Origin: Thalassospira povalilytica
GTDB lineage: Bacteria; Pseudomonadota; Alphaproteobacteria; Rhodospirillales; Thalassospiraceae
Assembly (NCBI RefSeq): GCF_002844235.1
Contig: NZ_PGTS01000003.1
Span: 310,001-374,000, forward strand
DNA length: 64,000 nt
Direction: 5' to 3'
Part shown: positions 8,867 through 17,485 of the stretch, piece after piece
Position numbering within the stretch: the first letter of the stretch is position 1
Layout of the letters: each line of letters starts with the position of its first letter
Notes under the pieces: model-generated
Told to the model about the DNA's origin: nothing
What the model saw: only the letters and a program-made list of their open reading frames with translations
Database searches by the model: none
Position numbers and translations under genes: made by a program

Positions 8867-9805
8867 GTGAGTAATATTCACAAAAAACGCAGCCTGCCCC
8901 CATTGGCGGCCCTTCCGGCCTTTGAAGCCGCTGCCCGTCATCAAAGTTTTTCACGCGCGGCCGAGGAATTGCACCTGACCCACGGGGCCATCAGCCGGGC
9001 GGTGGCCCAGATCGAAGACCGCCTGGGCGTTGATCTGTTTGTGCGGCGTAACCGCCGGGTCTGGCTGACATCGGCGGGCGAACGGTTGCTTAAGGCAACG
9101 ACCGGGGCGCTGGACGGTCTTGATCAGGCGATCGAGGATATTCACCGTCACGCCGGAACGTCGCCGATCCTGACGGTGTCGTGCGAGCCAAGTCTTGCCA
9201 TGCGCTGGCTGATGCCGCGTCTTGGTGATTTCCGGCAAGCCAATCCTGATTTGAATATTGACCTGCGCCTTGCCGGCGGGCCGGTTGATTTGCTTTCGGA
9301 TGGCTGTGATGTGGCCATTCGCCGGGCCGATTACGGCATTTCCGAAGATTACGTCACCACCCGTCTTTGGGCCGAACTTGCGGGACCGGTATGTGATCCG
9401 GACTGCTGGGAAAACATCCTTGATCGCGATTTGTCAAAGGCACGCTGGCTGCATAGTCGCACCCGGCCCGAGGCATGGGATGACTGGAAACGGGCCAGCG
9501 GGCTGGATGTTAGCCCGGCGAGCGAACAATATTTCGACCATTTCTTTTTTGCCCTTCAGGCAGCCGTCAACCGGCTGGGCACAGCGATTGGTCCGTTGCC
9601 GCTGGTTTGTGATGATCTGGCCGCCGGGCGGCTGATCGCTCCGCACGGGATGGCGCCAACCGGATGCGATTATGTTCTGATCACGCTTGATCGGCCGGAT
9701 CGTGACCCGCGCATTGCCCTGTTTTTTGACTGGCTGATGATGATGGCACAGGGGATGGAAAGCCATCTTGGTTCCGGGTCTGGGGTGCGAGAACCGGAAC
9801 ATTGA
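8867..9805 (+). CDS. LysR family transcriptional regulator (GcvA-like)
   Basis: The N-terminal winged helix (LPPLAALPAFEAAARHQSFS, LTHGAISRAVAQIEDRLGV, LFVRRNRRVWLT) is followed by a type 2 periplasmic-binding-fold effector domain with ADYGI, as in GcvA-like regulators. GTG 8867 is preferred because CGGGAAA precedes it and it gives a usual short lead (312 residues); TTG 8813 is possible. The gene is divergent from the LysE exporter with about 100 bases between them, so it probably controls that gene and itself. The effector is unknown. Confidence 0.88.
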   Translation: MSNIHKKRSLPPLAALPAFEAAARHQSFSRAAEELHLTHGAISRAVAQIEDRLGVDLFVRRNRRVWLTSAGERLLKATTGALDGLDQAIEDIHRHAGTSPILTVSCEPSLAMRWLMPRLGDFRQANPDLNIDLRLAGGPVDLLSDGCDVAIRRADYGISEDYVTTRLWAELAGPVCDPDCWENILDRDLSKARWLHSRTRPEAWDDWKRASGLDVSPASEQYFDHFFFALQAAVNRLGTAIGPLPLVCDDLAAGRLIAPHGMAPTGCDYVLITLDRPDRDPRIALFFDWLMMMAQGMESHLGSGSGVREPEH

Positions 9806-9854
9806 TCGAATGTCGGGCGTTCTGGGAGTCCCTGAAACCTTAAAGGCACCCAGC

Positions 9855-10400
9855 ATGCTGACCGATCTGCCCTATTTCGCGACGGCCGAAAAATATTTCG
9901 ATATCGGAATTATCGATATGGTGGCGCGTCTGTGTGCGGCCACGGTCATTGGCATGATGATCGGACTTAACCGGGATGTGAATGGTAAGCCGACCGGGAT
10001 GCGGACCCTGGCCCTTGTCGCATTGGGGGCGGCTGTCGTTTCAGTGGTGGCGGTTCATTTTCAGGACATGATTGATCATCCCGATGCCCTGTCACGTGTG
10101 GTTCAGGGCATTTTGCAGGGCGTTTTGACCGGGATCGGCTTTATCGGTGCCGGGGTGATCTTGCGTCAGCCCAAAAGCATGTCGGTTTCGGGCCTGACAA
10201 CGGCGGCGACGGTCTGGATAACAGCCGCACTTGGTATTGCCTGCGCACTTGCGGCCTGGCATATCGTGGTTATCGCCACGGTGCTGACCTTTATCGTTCT
10301 GATCGTGCTTAAGCCGATCGAGGTGCTTCTGGTCCGGTTGATCGGGGCCGGGGATGCCGAAAACGGTGACAATCCCGAACATCGCAAGGCGCAGGGTTAA
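9855..10400 (+). CDS. MgtC/SapB family membrane protein
   Basis: This 181-residue protein has about five hydrophobic segments and the MgtC/SapB core GLNRDVNGKPTGMRTLALVA with GIGFIGAGVIL. It ends before the extra C-terminal domain of virulence-type MgtC, so it belongs to the short SapB/YhiD-like form. Family members are linked to magnesium limitation and acid stress; no magnesium-responsive leader is evident. ATG 9855 has AAAGG 8 bases upstream; the frame also runs back to 9768 inside the LysR gene. Confidence 0.86.
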   Translation: MLTDLPYFATAEKYFDIGIIDMVARLCAATVIGMMIGLNRDVNGKPTGMRTLALVALGAAVVSVVAVHFQDMIDHPDALSRVVQGILQGVLTGIGFIGAGVILRQPKSMSVSGLTTAATVWITAALGIACALAAWHIVVIATVLTFIVLIVLKPIEVLLVRLIGAGDAENGDNPEHRKAQG

Positions 10401-10430
10401 GGATCGGTGCCGGGCGTGATCGATCCGGGA

Positions 10431-10463
10431 TTTGTATTGCAGGGGCGTTTTGTATTGCAGGGG
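10431..10463. repeat. Two 15-bp direct repeats
   Basis: TTTGTATTGCAGGGG occurs twice with an 18-base period (10431-10445 and 10449-10463), between convergent MgtC-like and LacI genes. It is probably a local duplication; no function is evident. Confidence 0.8.
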
Positions 10464-10474
10464 TTTTGGGTGGG

Positions 10475-11515
10475 CTAAAAGTCCTCACCCTCGCGGAAGG
10501 CAGCCAAATCATCAATCCGCCGATAGGGCAGCAAGGTTTGCAGCTGTTCGACGTCCGATCCGTTCATCAGATCGTGCAGATGGCGGGCAAGGACTTCGCC
10601 GACGTGACGCTGGGGCTGGTAATAATAGGCCAGCTTCTGTTTGGACAGCATGCGAAACGGCATCCCGCCAAACCCGACAACCCCGATGCCGTCGCGGATG
10701 GTATCCATACCAAGTTCCATCAAGGCTTCGAGTGCGCCGATCATGGTCATCTGACTGGCGCACACAATGGCGGTCGCATCATGCTGATCGCCAAAAAGCC
10801 GGTTGGTTGCGTCACGCGCAGCCCGCACAGAAACGTCCGAGGGCATCAGAACAAGGCTGTCGGGATCAAGTCCGGCATCGACCATGGCGCGGCGTGCCCC
10901 GCGTTTGCGATAGCCAAAAAAGGTCAGGTTTTCGGGCGGATCGATCATGGCGATCTTGCGATGGCCGTCTTCGATCAGGCGCGTAATCGCATCATAAGCG
11001 GCCTGTTCATCATCGTGATCAACAAAGGCATGCGGAGTCAAAAGTTCTGTCCGGCCAAAACTGACGAACGGAAAATCATGTTGAAGGCAGTATTTGGCAC
11101 GCTTGTCCTGAAGCGTGGTGCGTGAAAACACCACCGCATCGGCCATGCGCTGGGTATGGACCTTGCGCACCGGTTCAAGCGGATCTTCGGCACTGGTCTG
11201 GGCCAGCACCACCAGCGAATAATGATCGGCTTCAAGCCCCTGTGCTAGGCTTTCGACCTGGGCAAGGAAGCCCGGATCGCCGTAATCGCCGACTTCGGGG
11301 GAATACAGGATCGAACAGACCTGCATGGTTTTGCCGGTGCGCAGCATGACGCCCCGTGCATCCGGGCGATAGCCGATTTCCGCTGCTGCTGCCTTGACCT
11401 TGGCGACCGTGTCGGGTTTGACCTCGGGTCCGTCTTTAAGGGCGCGCGACACAGTTGTAACCGACAGGCCAAGCCGGTCGGCAATCGTGCGCAAGTTGGG
11501 GCGAGAAGCAGGCAT
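10475..11515 (-). CDS. LacI family transcriptional repressor
   Basis: LacI/GalR repressor of 346 residues: helix-turn-helix LRTIADRLGLSVTTVSRALK, hinge helix, then a periplasmic-binding-like sugar domain. It lies 50 bases downstream of the GH1 beta-glucosidase on the same strand, so the two are probably cotranscribed. The perfect LacI-type palindrome in the beta-glucosidase / ABC importer control region (13051-13072) is the obvious operator, with a second site at 12942-12963. It probably senses a beta-glucoside-derived sugar. The closest functional group seems to be AglR/CelR-type regulators, but this is inference. Confidence 0.93.
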   Translation of the reverse strand: MPASRPNLRTIADRLGLSVTTVSRALKDGPEVKPDTVAKVKAAAAEIGYRPDARGVMLRTGKTMQVCSILYSPEVGDYGDPGFLAQVESLAQGLEADHYSLVVLAQTSAEDPLEPVRKVHTQRMADAVVFSRTTLQDKRAKYCLQHDFPFVSFGRTELLTPHAFVDHDDEQAAYDAITRLIEDGHRKIAMIDPPENLTFFGYRKRGARRAMVDAGLDPDSLVLMPSDVSVRAARDATNRLFGDQHDATAIVCASQMTMIGALEALMELGMDTIRDGIGVVGFGGMPFRMLSKQKLAYYYQPQRHVGEVLARHLHDLMNGSDVEQLQTLLPYRRIDDLAAFREGEDF

Positions 11516-11565
11516 GTCAGGTCCGTTCTTATGTTCTTTCGGACAATGTAAGCGTCCGTAGCGTC

Positions 11566-12897
11566 CTATGGCAATGCGTTCTGTGCAATCACGTTGCGCA
11601 TGAATTCATAGGATGCCTTCGGGGTGCGTTTTTGGGTGGTGTAATCGACATGGACAAGCCCGAACCGCTTTTCATAGCCATAAGCCCATTCGAAATTGTC
11701 CAGAAGCGACCAGGGCATGTATCCCTGCACATTGGCACCTTCGGAAACGGCACGCAAAAGCGCGCCAAGATATTCGCGGTAATAGGAAATGCGATCCTGA
11801 TCATCGATATAGCCGTTATGGCCCGGAATATCGGTAAAGGCACCCCCGTTTTCAGTGACGAAAACCGGCGGATTGCCATAATTTTCCTGAAGGATTTTCA
11901 TCGTGCGATAGAAGCAGTCCCCGTCAATGGCCCAGCCCATTTCGGTCCTACGGAAATATTTTGGCGGTTCGGCATGCTGGAACGGCCATGCCTTGCCTTC
12001 GGCGGCCTGGATATAGCTTGGGAAATACTGGTTCAGTCCCTGAAAATCGACATCGGTTCGGATCGCTTCAAGGTCGCCTGCCCGGATATGGGGTTCCATC
12101 CGGTCCATGATCAGTTCCGGATAGCGCCCGTAATAAACCGGATCGAGAAACGCGCCATTCCACTTGGCTTCGAAAAGATCGATCAGATGGGTGTCCTGTT
12201 CGCGGCGATGGGGCAATGTGTATCCCTTGTGCATCGGTAACACGAATCCGACCGGGGCCTTTGGATGGTGCTGTTTGATGATGCGGGTGGCGCGCGCATG
12301 ACAAAGGTTAAGATGATGGGTCACCCGCATGGCGGCACGCGGGTCGGTAATGCCCGGCGCATGGCGGCCTTCTTCGTGGCCGACCCAGGCCACCACATTG
12401 GGTTCATTGAATGTGACCCAGGCCTTGACCCGGTCGCCCAGGCGGCTGACCAGAAGTTCGGTATAGTCGCCAAACCAGTCGACAACATCGCGATTGGTCC
12501 AGCCGCCGCGATCCTGAAGCGCCTGCGGAAGGTCCCAGTGATACAGGCACAGCCACGGATCAATTCCGCGTTCAAGCATGCCATCAATCAGGCGGCTGTA
12601 AAAATCAATTCCGGCCTCGTTAACCCGGCCGGTGCCATCGGGCAAAACCCGCGGCCACATGACAGAAAAGCGGTAATGTTGCGCGCCCAGCCCCTTGATC
12701 AGGTCAAGGTCTTCGGCCCAGCGATGATAATGGTCACAGGCAACACGACCATTGTCGCCATTGGCGACACGCCCCGGTGTGGCACAATAGGTGTCCCAGA
12801 TGCTGTCGCCGCGTCCGTCATCATCTGCGCCGCCTTCGATCTGATAGCTTGAGGTGGAGACACCCCATCGAAACCCGTCGGGGAATGATTTCGTCAT
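11566..12897 (-). CDS. GH1 family beta-glucosidase
   Basis: Retaining beta-glucosidase of glycoside hydrolase family 1. The acid/base glutamate is in TFNEPNV, the nucleophile in VTENGGAF, and the N-terminal signature FRWGVSTSSYQIEGG is clear. Length (443) is normal and there is no signal peptide, so it acts in the cytoplasm on imported cellobiose-like glucosides. The start ATG at 12897 has AAGGAAG 6-7 bases upstream; the frame extends 14 codons further but without such a site. It is divergent from the sugar ABC importer and upstream of lacI, forming one regulon. Confidence 0.95.
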   Translation of the reverse strand: MTKSFPDGFRWGVSTSSYQIEGGADDDGRGDSIWDTYCATPGRVANGDNGRVACDHYHRWAEDLDLIKGLGAQHYRFSVMWPRVLPDGTGRVNEAGIDFYSRLIDGMLERGIDPWLCLYHWDLPQALQDRGGWTNRDVVDWFGDYTELLVSRLGDRVKAWVTFNEPNVVAWVGHEEGRHAPGITDPRAAMRVTHHLNLCHARATRIIKQHHPKAPVGFVLPMHKGYTLPHRREQDTHLIDLFEAKWNGAFLDPVYYGRYPELIMDRMEPHIRAGDLEAIRTDVDFQGLNQYFPSYIQAAEGKAWPFQHAEPPKYFRRTEMGWAIDGDCFYRTMKILQENYGNPPVFVTENGGAFTDIPGHNGYIDDQDRISYYREYLGALLRAVSEGANVQGYMPWSLLDNFEWAYGYEKRFGLVHVDYTTQKRTPKASYEFMRNVIAQNALP

Positions 12898-12941
12898 GTT
12901 TGCTTCCTTACCCTGATCGGATGTTCTTGTTGAATGCATCC

Positions 12942-12963
12942 AAAATCGTAACGTTTCGAAAAT
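12942..12963. promoter_or_regulatory. Second LacI operator-like site (imperfect)
   Basis: The left arm AAAATCGTAAC is identical to that of the perfect operator at 13051, but the right arm diverges (GTTTCGAAAAT). It lies 45 bases upstream of the beta-glucosidase start and could repress that gene or support DNA looping. Confidence 0.65.
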
Positions 12964-13020
12964 TTTGGCAAAAAAATATATTCGCCACCTGTTTCTCCTA
13001 TTATCATTGGGTTTTGTTGA

Positions 13021-13049
13021 TTGACAAGGGTGAATAAAGCGCTTATCAA
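13021..13049 (+). promoter_or_regulatory. Sigma-70 promoter of the sugar ABC importer
   Basis: TTGACA at 13021-13026, a 17-base spacer, then TATCAA at 13044-13049. The -35 box is perfect and the -10 matches 4 of 6. The LacI operator begins directly after it, covering the expected start of transcription. Confidence 0.7.
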
Positions 13050-13050
13050 A

Positions 13051-13072
13051 AAAATCGTAACGTTACGATTTT
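13051..13072. promoter_or_regulatory. Perfect 22-bp LacI-family operator
   Basis: AAAATCGTAAC is followed directly by its exact reverse complement, with the central CG typical of LacI/GalR operators. Its place just downstream of a good sigma-70 promoter suits repression of the importer operon by the adjacent LacI protein. Confidence 0.85.
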
Positions 13073-13125
13073 CCGTTTAAGAAGAAGTCGGGCGTGAAGG
13101 TATCCATTAGGGAGGAACATCGGTT

Positions 13126-14370
13126 ATGACGAAATTATCCAAAGTCGCAGCCCTTGCGGCGTTTCTGAGCACAGGTGTCTCTGCCGGTGCGCTTCATGCC
13201 CAGACTGCAGAGGTTCTGCATTGGTGGACATCGGGCAGCGAACAGGCCGCCCTTGCCGAGGTTCGCAAGGTGTTCGAGGCAAGCGGTGGCGAATGGGTCG
13301 ATACCCCGATTGCCGGGGGTGGCAATGCCCGTGCTGCGGCAGTCAACCGGATGCTTGGTGGTGATCCGGCGGCTGTTTTCCAGTTCTCGATCGGTCAGCA
13401 ATTGCGTGAATTGGCAGATCAGGGATTGCTTGCCAATGTCGATAAGGTCGCGAGTGAAGAAAACTGGGACCAAAAGCTGCCGCCGCTGATCGTCAAGGCA
13501 GCGAAATATGATGGTGACTACATCGCCGCACCGATCAACATCCATGGCGAAAACTGGATGTTCTATAACAAGGCAGCCCTTGAAAAGGCCGGTGTGGACG
13601 TGCCCAAAAGCTGGAATGAGTTTGTGGTCGCAGCCCAGAAGCTTAAAGATGCCGGTATTATTCCGATCGGTCTGGGCGGGCAGCCCTGGCAGGAACGCAT
13701 CATGTTCAACAGTGTGCTTCTGGGCGTTGCCGGTCGCGAGTTTTATGCCAAGCTTTACAGCACGCTTGATGATGATCTGCTGGATTCCGATACCATGCGC
13801 AAAGTGTTCGAAACCTTTGCCGCGCTTAAGCCCTTTGTTGATGAAGGAAGCCCGGGCCGCAACTGGAACGAAGCAACCAGCATGGTGATCAAGGGCGATG
13901 CTGCGTTCCAGTTCATGGGTGACTGGGCCAAGGGTGAAATCATTGCCGCCGGGATCGAGCCTGGAACCACGGTCGGATGCGCCTTCGCCCCCGCGATCGA
14001 TACCGCCTATATCATGACCGTTGATGCCTTTGCCTTTTCGGCGATGGATGGCGAGGAAGCCACCCCTGCGCAGGCCAAAATGGCGCATGTGATGCTTGAA
14101 CCTGATGTGCAGATTGCCTTTAACAAGAAAAAGGGATCCATCCCGGCCCGTCTGGACGTGCCTGCTGACAGTTTTGACAGCTGTGCACAGACTGCGATCA
14201 AGACCCTTCAGGACGAAAAGACCCACCTTGTCAGCACCGGACTTTTCGGTGTGCCAAGTGCGGTTTCGGGGGCAATTGATGACAGCATCTCGAATTTCTG
14301 GAACAGTACGGATATGAGCCCGGCAGAGGGCCAGGCGCAGTTCCATCAAGCGATCTCCAACGCCAAATAA
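13126..14370 (+). CDS. Sugar ABC transporter substrate-binding protein
   Basis: Family 1 extracellular solute-binding protein of 414 residues with a Sec signal peptide (cleavage probably after LHA). The mature start VLHWWTSGSEQAAL resembles glucose/mannose-binding proteins of GtsA type. It captures sugar in the periplasm and delivers it to the two permeases encoded next. A strong AGGGAGGA lies upstream. It is the first gene of the importer operon behind the LacI operator; with a cytoplasmic beta-glucosidase divergent from it, a glucoside or disaccharide is a likely ligand, though glucose itself cannot be excluded. Confidence 0.92.
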   Translation: MTKLSKVAALAAFLSTGVSAGALHAQTAEVLHWWTSGSEQAALAEVRKVFEASGGEWVDTPIAGGGNARAAAVNRMLGGDPAAVFQFSIGQQLRELADQGLLANVDKVASEENWDQKLPPLIVKAAKYDGDYIAAPINIHGENWMFYNKAALEKAGVDVPKSWNEFVVAAQKLKDAGIIPIGLGGQPWQERIMFNSVLLGVAGREFYAKLYSTLDDDLLDSDTMRKVFETFAALKPFVDEGSPGRNWNEATSMVIKGDAAFQFMGDWAKGEIIAAGIEPGTTVGCAFAPAIDTAYIMTVDAFAFSAMDGEEATPAQAKMAHVMLEPDVQIAFNKKKGSIPARLDVPADSFDSCAQTAIKTLQDEKTHLVSTGLFGVPSAVSGAIDDSISNFWNSTDMSPAEGQAQFHQAISNAK

Positions 14371-14454
14371 GGCGAAATTCCAGAGACTTTGCAGGGATGC
14401 GCCGCTGCGGGCCGCTTTGTGCGGTGGCAGCGGCGCCTTTACAAAGAAGCGAGT

Positions 14455-15411
14455 ATGTTCATGCCCGATCCGGCACAAGACGTGTTGCATTATTCCGCGA
14501 CACCGCAAGATGCGCATCAAAAAGGCAGGCGGCGCTGGCGTCCGCAATGGACCGCCAGAATGGCGCTGATCCCTGCCATGGCGATCACGATTTTCTGTTT
14601 TTATGGCTTTATCATCTGGACCTTTGTAATTTCGCTGACCCGGTCGCGATTGTTGCCGGTCTATAAATTCACCGGATTTGATCAATATGGCCGGCTGTTT
14701 GCCAATGAACGCTGGTGGACAGCGATGCAGAATCTGGCGATTCACGGATTTCTGTTTATCGGCGGCTGTATCGTTTTTGGCTATTTGCTGGCGATCTTGA
14801 TTGATCGCGGTGTGAAGGCAGAAGGCCTGTTTCGTACCGTTTTCATGCTGCCGCTTTCGATGTCATTCATTGTGACCGGTGTCATCTGGCAATGGGTGAT
14901 GAATCCGGGGCTTGGTCTTCAGGAAGCGGTGCGTGCGCTGGGATGGGCCGGGTTTGAATTTAACTGGATCGTGCGCCCCGACCGGTCGATTTACACACTT
15001 GCCATTGCCGGGATTTGGCAGCAGGTCGGGTTGTGTATGGCGCTGTTTCTGGCCGGTCTGCGCAATATTGATCCCAATATCTGGAAGGCCGCGCGTGTCG
15101 ACGGCATTCCGGTCTGGCGGGTCTATTTGCACATCATTACCCCGATGATGCGCACCGTGTTCTTCACGGTTTTCATCCTGATGAGTGCGATTGTCATGAA
15201 GGCCTTTGACCTTGTGGTCGCCCTGACCGGCGGTGGGCCGGGCTTTTCATCGGATCTTCCGGCCCGTTTCGTTGTCGACCATATCCTGAACCGGCAGGAA
15301 TTGGGACTGGGGGCGGCGGGCGCATTTGTCCTGCTTTGCACGGTGATTGCCGTGATCGCGCCCTATATCTATTTCGAGCTGCAAAAAGAACGCAGCGGTC
15401 GGGGGCATTGA
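14455..15411 (+). CDS. Sugar ABC transporter permease (first)
   Basis: MalF/UgpA-type inner-membrane permease with about six hydrophobic segments and the EAA loop AARVDGIPVWRVYLHIITPMM that contacts the ATPase. The start is placed at ATG 14455 after AAGAAGCGAG (318 residues); ATG 14461 is an alternative. It follows the binding-protein gene by 84 bases and ends 2 bases before the second permease, so coupling is tight. Confidence 0.92.
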   Translation: MFMPDPAQDVLHYSATPQDAHQKGRRRWRPQWTARMALIPAMAITIFCFYGFIIWTFVISLTRSRLLPVYKFTGFDQYGRLFANERWWTAMQNLAIHGFLFIGGCIVFGYLLAILIDRGVKAEGLFRTVFMLPLSMSFIVTGVIWQWVMNPGLGLQEAVRALGWAGFEFNWIVRPDRSIYTLAIAGIWQQVGLCMALFLAGLRNIDPNIWKAARVDGIPVWRVYLHIITPMMRTVFFTVFILMSAIVMKAFDLVVALTGGGPGFSSDLPARFVVDHILNRQELGLGAAGAFVLLCTVIAVIAPYIYFELQKERSGRGH

Positions 15412-15413
15412 GG

Positions 15414-16268
15414 ATGCGCTATAATCGTCTTGCCCTTTACGGATTGCTTGGCATCGCCGCAATCATGATCCTGTCGCCGGTTTTCATCATGATTTCGACA
15501 TCGCTGAAATCGATGGATGAAATCCGCAATGGCAGCATCTTTACCCTGCCCGCCGATCCCGGTTTTGCCGCATGGGGAAAGGCATGGTTTGGCGATTGTG
15601 CCAAGACGCTGGGGGATACTTGCGGTGGTCTGTCATCGTCATTCATGACGTCGGTCAAAATCGTTATTCCCGCGCTGTTTTTGTCAGTCGGGCTTGGGGC
15701 GATTACCGGTTATGCGCTGGCGGCCTGGAAGATGAAGGGCGCCAATGTGATGTTTGCGGCCCTTCTGGTCGGCATGTTCATTCCGCCACAGGTGACACTT
15801 TATCCCCTGATCATCATGATCCGGGAATTGGGGATATTTGGCACCATCCCGGGATTGATCCTTGTGCATGTGATCTGGGGTGTTGCCTTTACCACCATGA
15901 TGTTTCGCAACTTTTTCAAAACCGTTCCCGAGGATTTGCTAAAGGCAGCCCGGATCGACGGGGCGGGATTCTGGCCGCTGTTCTGGCATGTGATGTTGCC
16001 CTTGTCGCTGCCGATCCTTGGTGTCGCGATGATTTTGCAATTTACCTATATCTGGAACGATTTCCTGCTGGGCCTGACATTTGGCGGGCGTGCGGGGCAG
16101 CCGATGACGGTTGCGCTTAACAACCTTGTCGGATCGCAATTCGGCGAGAAGGAATACAATGTTGATATGGCTGCAACCATGCTAACGGCTTTGCCGACAC
16201 TTGCGGTTTATCTGCTTTCGGGGCGGATGTTTGTGCGCGGGATTGCTGCTGGTGCGGTGAAAGGGTAA
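15414..16268 (+). CDS. Sugar ABC transporter permease (second)
   Basis: MalG/UgpE-type permease of 284 residues. Six hydrophobic segments are visible, with the EAA loop AARIDGAGFWPLFWHVMLPL. The ATG at 15414 is preceded by a G-rich TTGAGG and comes right after the stop of the first permease. It forms the membrane heterodimer with that protein. Confidence 0.92.
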   Translation: MRYNRLALYGLLGIAAIMILSPVFIMISTSLKSMDEIRNGSIFTLPADPGFAAWGKAWFGDCAKTLGDTCGGLSSSFMTSVKIVIPALFLSVGLGAITGYALAAWKMKGANVMFAALLVGMFIPPQVTLYPLIIMIRELGIFGTIPGLILVHVIWGVAFTTMMFRNFFKTVPEDLLKAARIDGAGFWPLFWHVMLPLSLPILGVAMILQFTYIWNDFLLGLTFGGRAGQPMTVALNNLVGSQFGEKEYNVDMAATMLTALPTLAVYLLSGRMFVRGIAAGAVKG

Positions 16269-16273
16269 CGGGA

Positions 16274-17353
16274 ATGAACGGCGTTGAACTTCGTAATGTA
16301 ACCAAGGCCTATGCCGGTTTGACGGTGATGGAGAATATCAATCTTCAGATCGCTGACGGTGATTTCCTTGTTCTTCTGGGGCCGTCGGGATGTGGCAAAT
16401 CGACCTTGTTGAACATGATTGCCGGGCTGGAGCCGACCACAGGTGGCAGCATTCATATCAATGGCCGCGATGTCACCGGGCTGGAACCCGATGAACGCGA
16501 TATCGCGATGGTGTTTCAGTCCTATGCCCTGTATCCGACCATGTCGGTGCGCCGCAATATCGGCTTTGGATTGAAAATGCGGGGCATGGCCAAGGGCGAG
16601 ATCGAAAAGCGGGTTGCCGAGGTTGGCGAGCTGTTGCAGATCACCCCGCTTCTGGATCGCAAGCCATCGCAGCTTTCCGGCGGGCAGCAACAGCGTGTGG
16701 CGATTGGCCGTGCGCTGGTGCGTGAGCCCTCTGTCTTCCTGTTTGACGAGCCGCTTTCAAACCTTGATGCCAAATTGCGTGCTGACATGCGGATTGAACT
16801 CAAACGTCTGCATGAACGGCTGGGCCGAACGATTGTTTATGTCACCCATGACCAGATCGAAGCCATGACACTGGCGACCAAGGTCGTGGTGCTTGATAAG
16901 GGCAGCATCCAGCAGGTTGATACCCCGGAAAACGTGTATCGGCGTCCGGCAAACCGCTTTGTCGCAAGTTTTGTCGGCGCGCCGACGATGAATTTCATTG
17001 ATGGAAAGCTGACGCACGATGGCGATGATATCGTCTTTGACAGTGGTTCGGGGTGCCTGCCGCTGATCAATGTTCCGGCCGAAATTCGCGACCTGATCGG
17101 GCGCCCGATGACCTTGGGCGCGCGTCCCGAACATATGGTGTTTGATGATGCGGGTATTTCATCGCGCGTGCTTTTGGCCGAACCGACCGGGCCGGATCAA
17201 TATGTCCGTCTTGCGGTTGCCGGGTCGGAACTGACAGCCCGCAGCGGGCCGGAACAGATTTTCAAATCGGGAAGCGATGCCAGAATTCTGGTCGACGGGG
17301 CGCGCATGACACTGTTTGACCCGCAAAGCGGTCAGGCGCTTCTTGGGTCCTGA
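16274..17353 (+). CDS. Sugar ABC transporter ATP-binding protein (MalK/UgpC/MsmX family)
   Basis: ATPase that powers the importer. Walker A GPSGCGKSTL, Q-loop, signature LSGGQQQRVAIGRAL, Walker B VFLFDEPLSNLD and switch His VTHDQIEA are all present. A C-terminal TOBE-type regulatory domain follows (from about residue 235), as in MalK and UgpC. Length 359 is usual. It starts 5 bases after the second permease and completes a four-gene operon that ends at the hairpin near 17439. Confidence 0.94.
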   Translation: MNGVELRNVTKAYAGLTVMENINLQIADGDFLVLLGPSGCGKSTLLNMIAGLEPTTGGSIHINGRDVTGLEPDERDIAMVFQSYALYPTMSVRRNIGFGLKMRGMAKGEIEKRVAEVGELLQITPLLDRKPSQLSGGQQQRVAIGRALVREPSVFLFDEPLSNLDAKLRADMRIELKRLHERLGRTIVYVTHDQIEAMTLATKVVVLDKGSIQQVDTPENVYRRPANRFVASFVGAPTMNFIDGKLTHDGDDIVFDSGSGCLPLINVPAEIRDLIGRPMTLGARPEHMVFDDAGISSRVLLAEPTGPDQYVRLAVAGSELTARSGPEQIFKSGSDARILVDGARMTLFDPQSGQALLGS

Positions 17354-17415
17354 CCGGGCCCGATGGGGCGGGTTTTCCCGGAAATGCCACAGATCCCTGG
17401 GCTGTTTCACGATTG

Positions 17416-17427
17416 CATCACGTGATG
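17416..17427. repeat. 12-bp palindrome CATCACGTGATG
   Basis: Perfect palindrome in the gap between the importer ATPase and the convergent ddpX gene, just ahead of the terminator. A role is unknown; chance occurrence is possible. Confidence 0.4.
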
Positions 17428-17438
17428 ACAGCTTGCAG

Positions 17439-17466
17439 CGGCGGGGCAGAAATGCTCCGCCGTTTT
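17439..17466 (+). terminator. Rho-independent terminator of the sugar importer operon
   Basis: CGGCGGGGCA and TGCTCCGCCG pair (one wobble) around a GAAA loop, followed by TTTT. Confidence 0.82.
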
Positions 17467-17485
17467 GCATTGCCGGTTTTAGTGA

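Noticed and set aside
13135-14745. A 536-codon antisense frame over the sugar-binding protein gene
   Set aside because: Shadow of the sense gene for the same codon-bias reason; Arg/Gly/His-rich translation without motifs or ribosome site.
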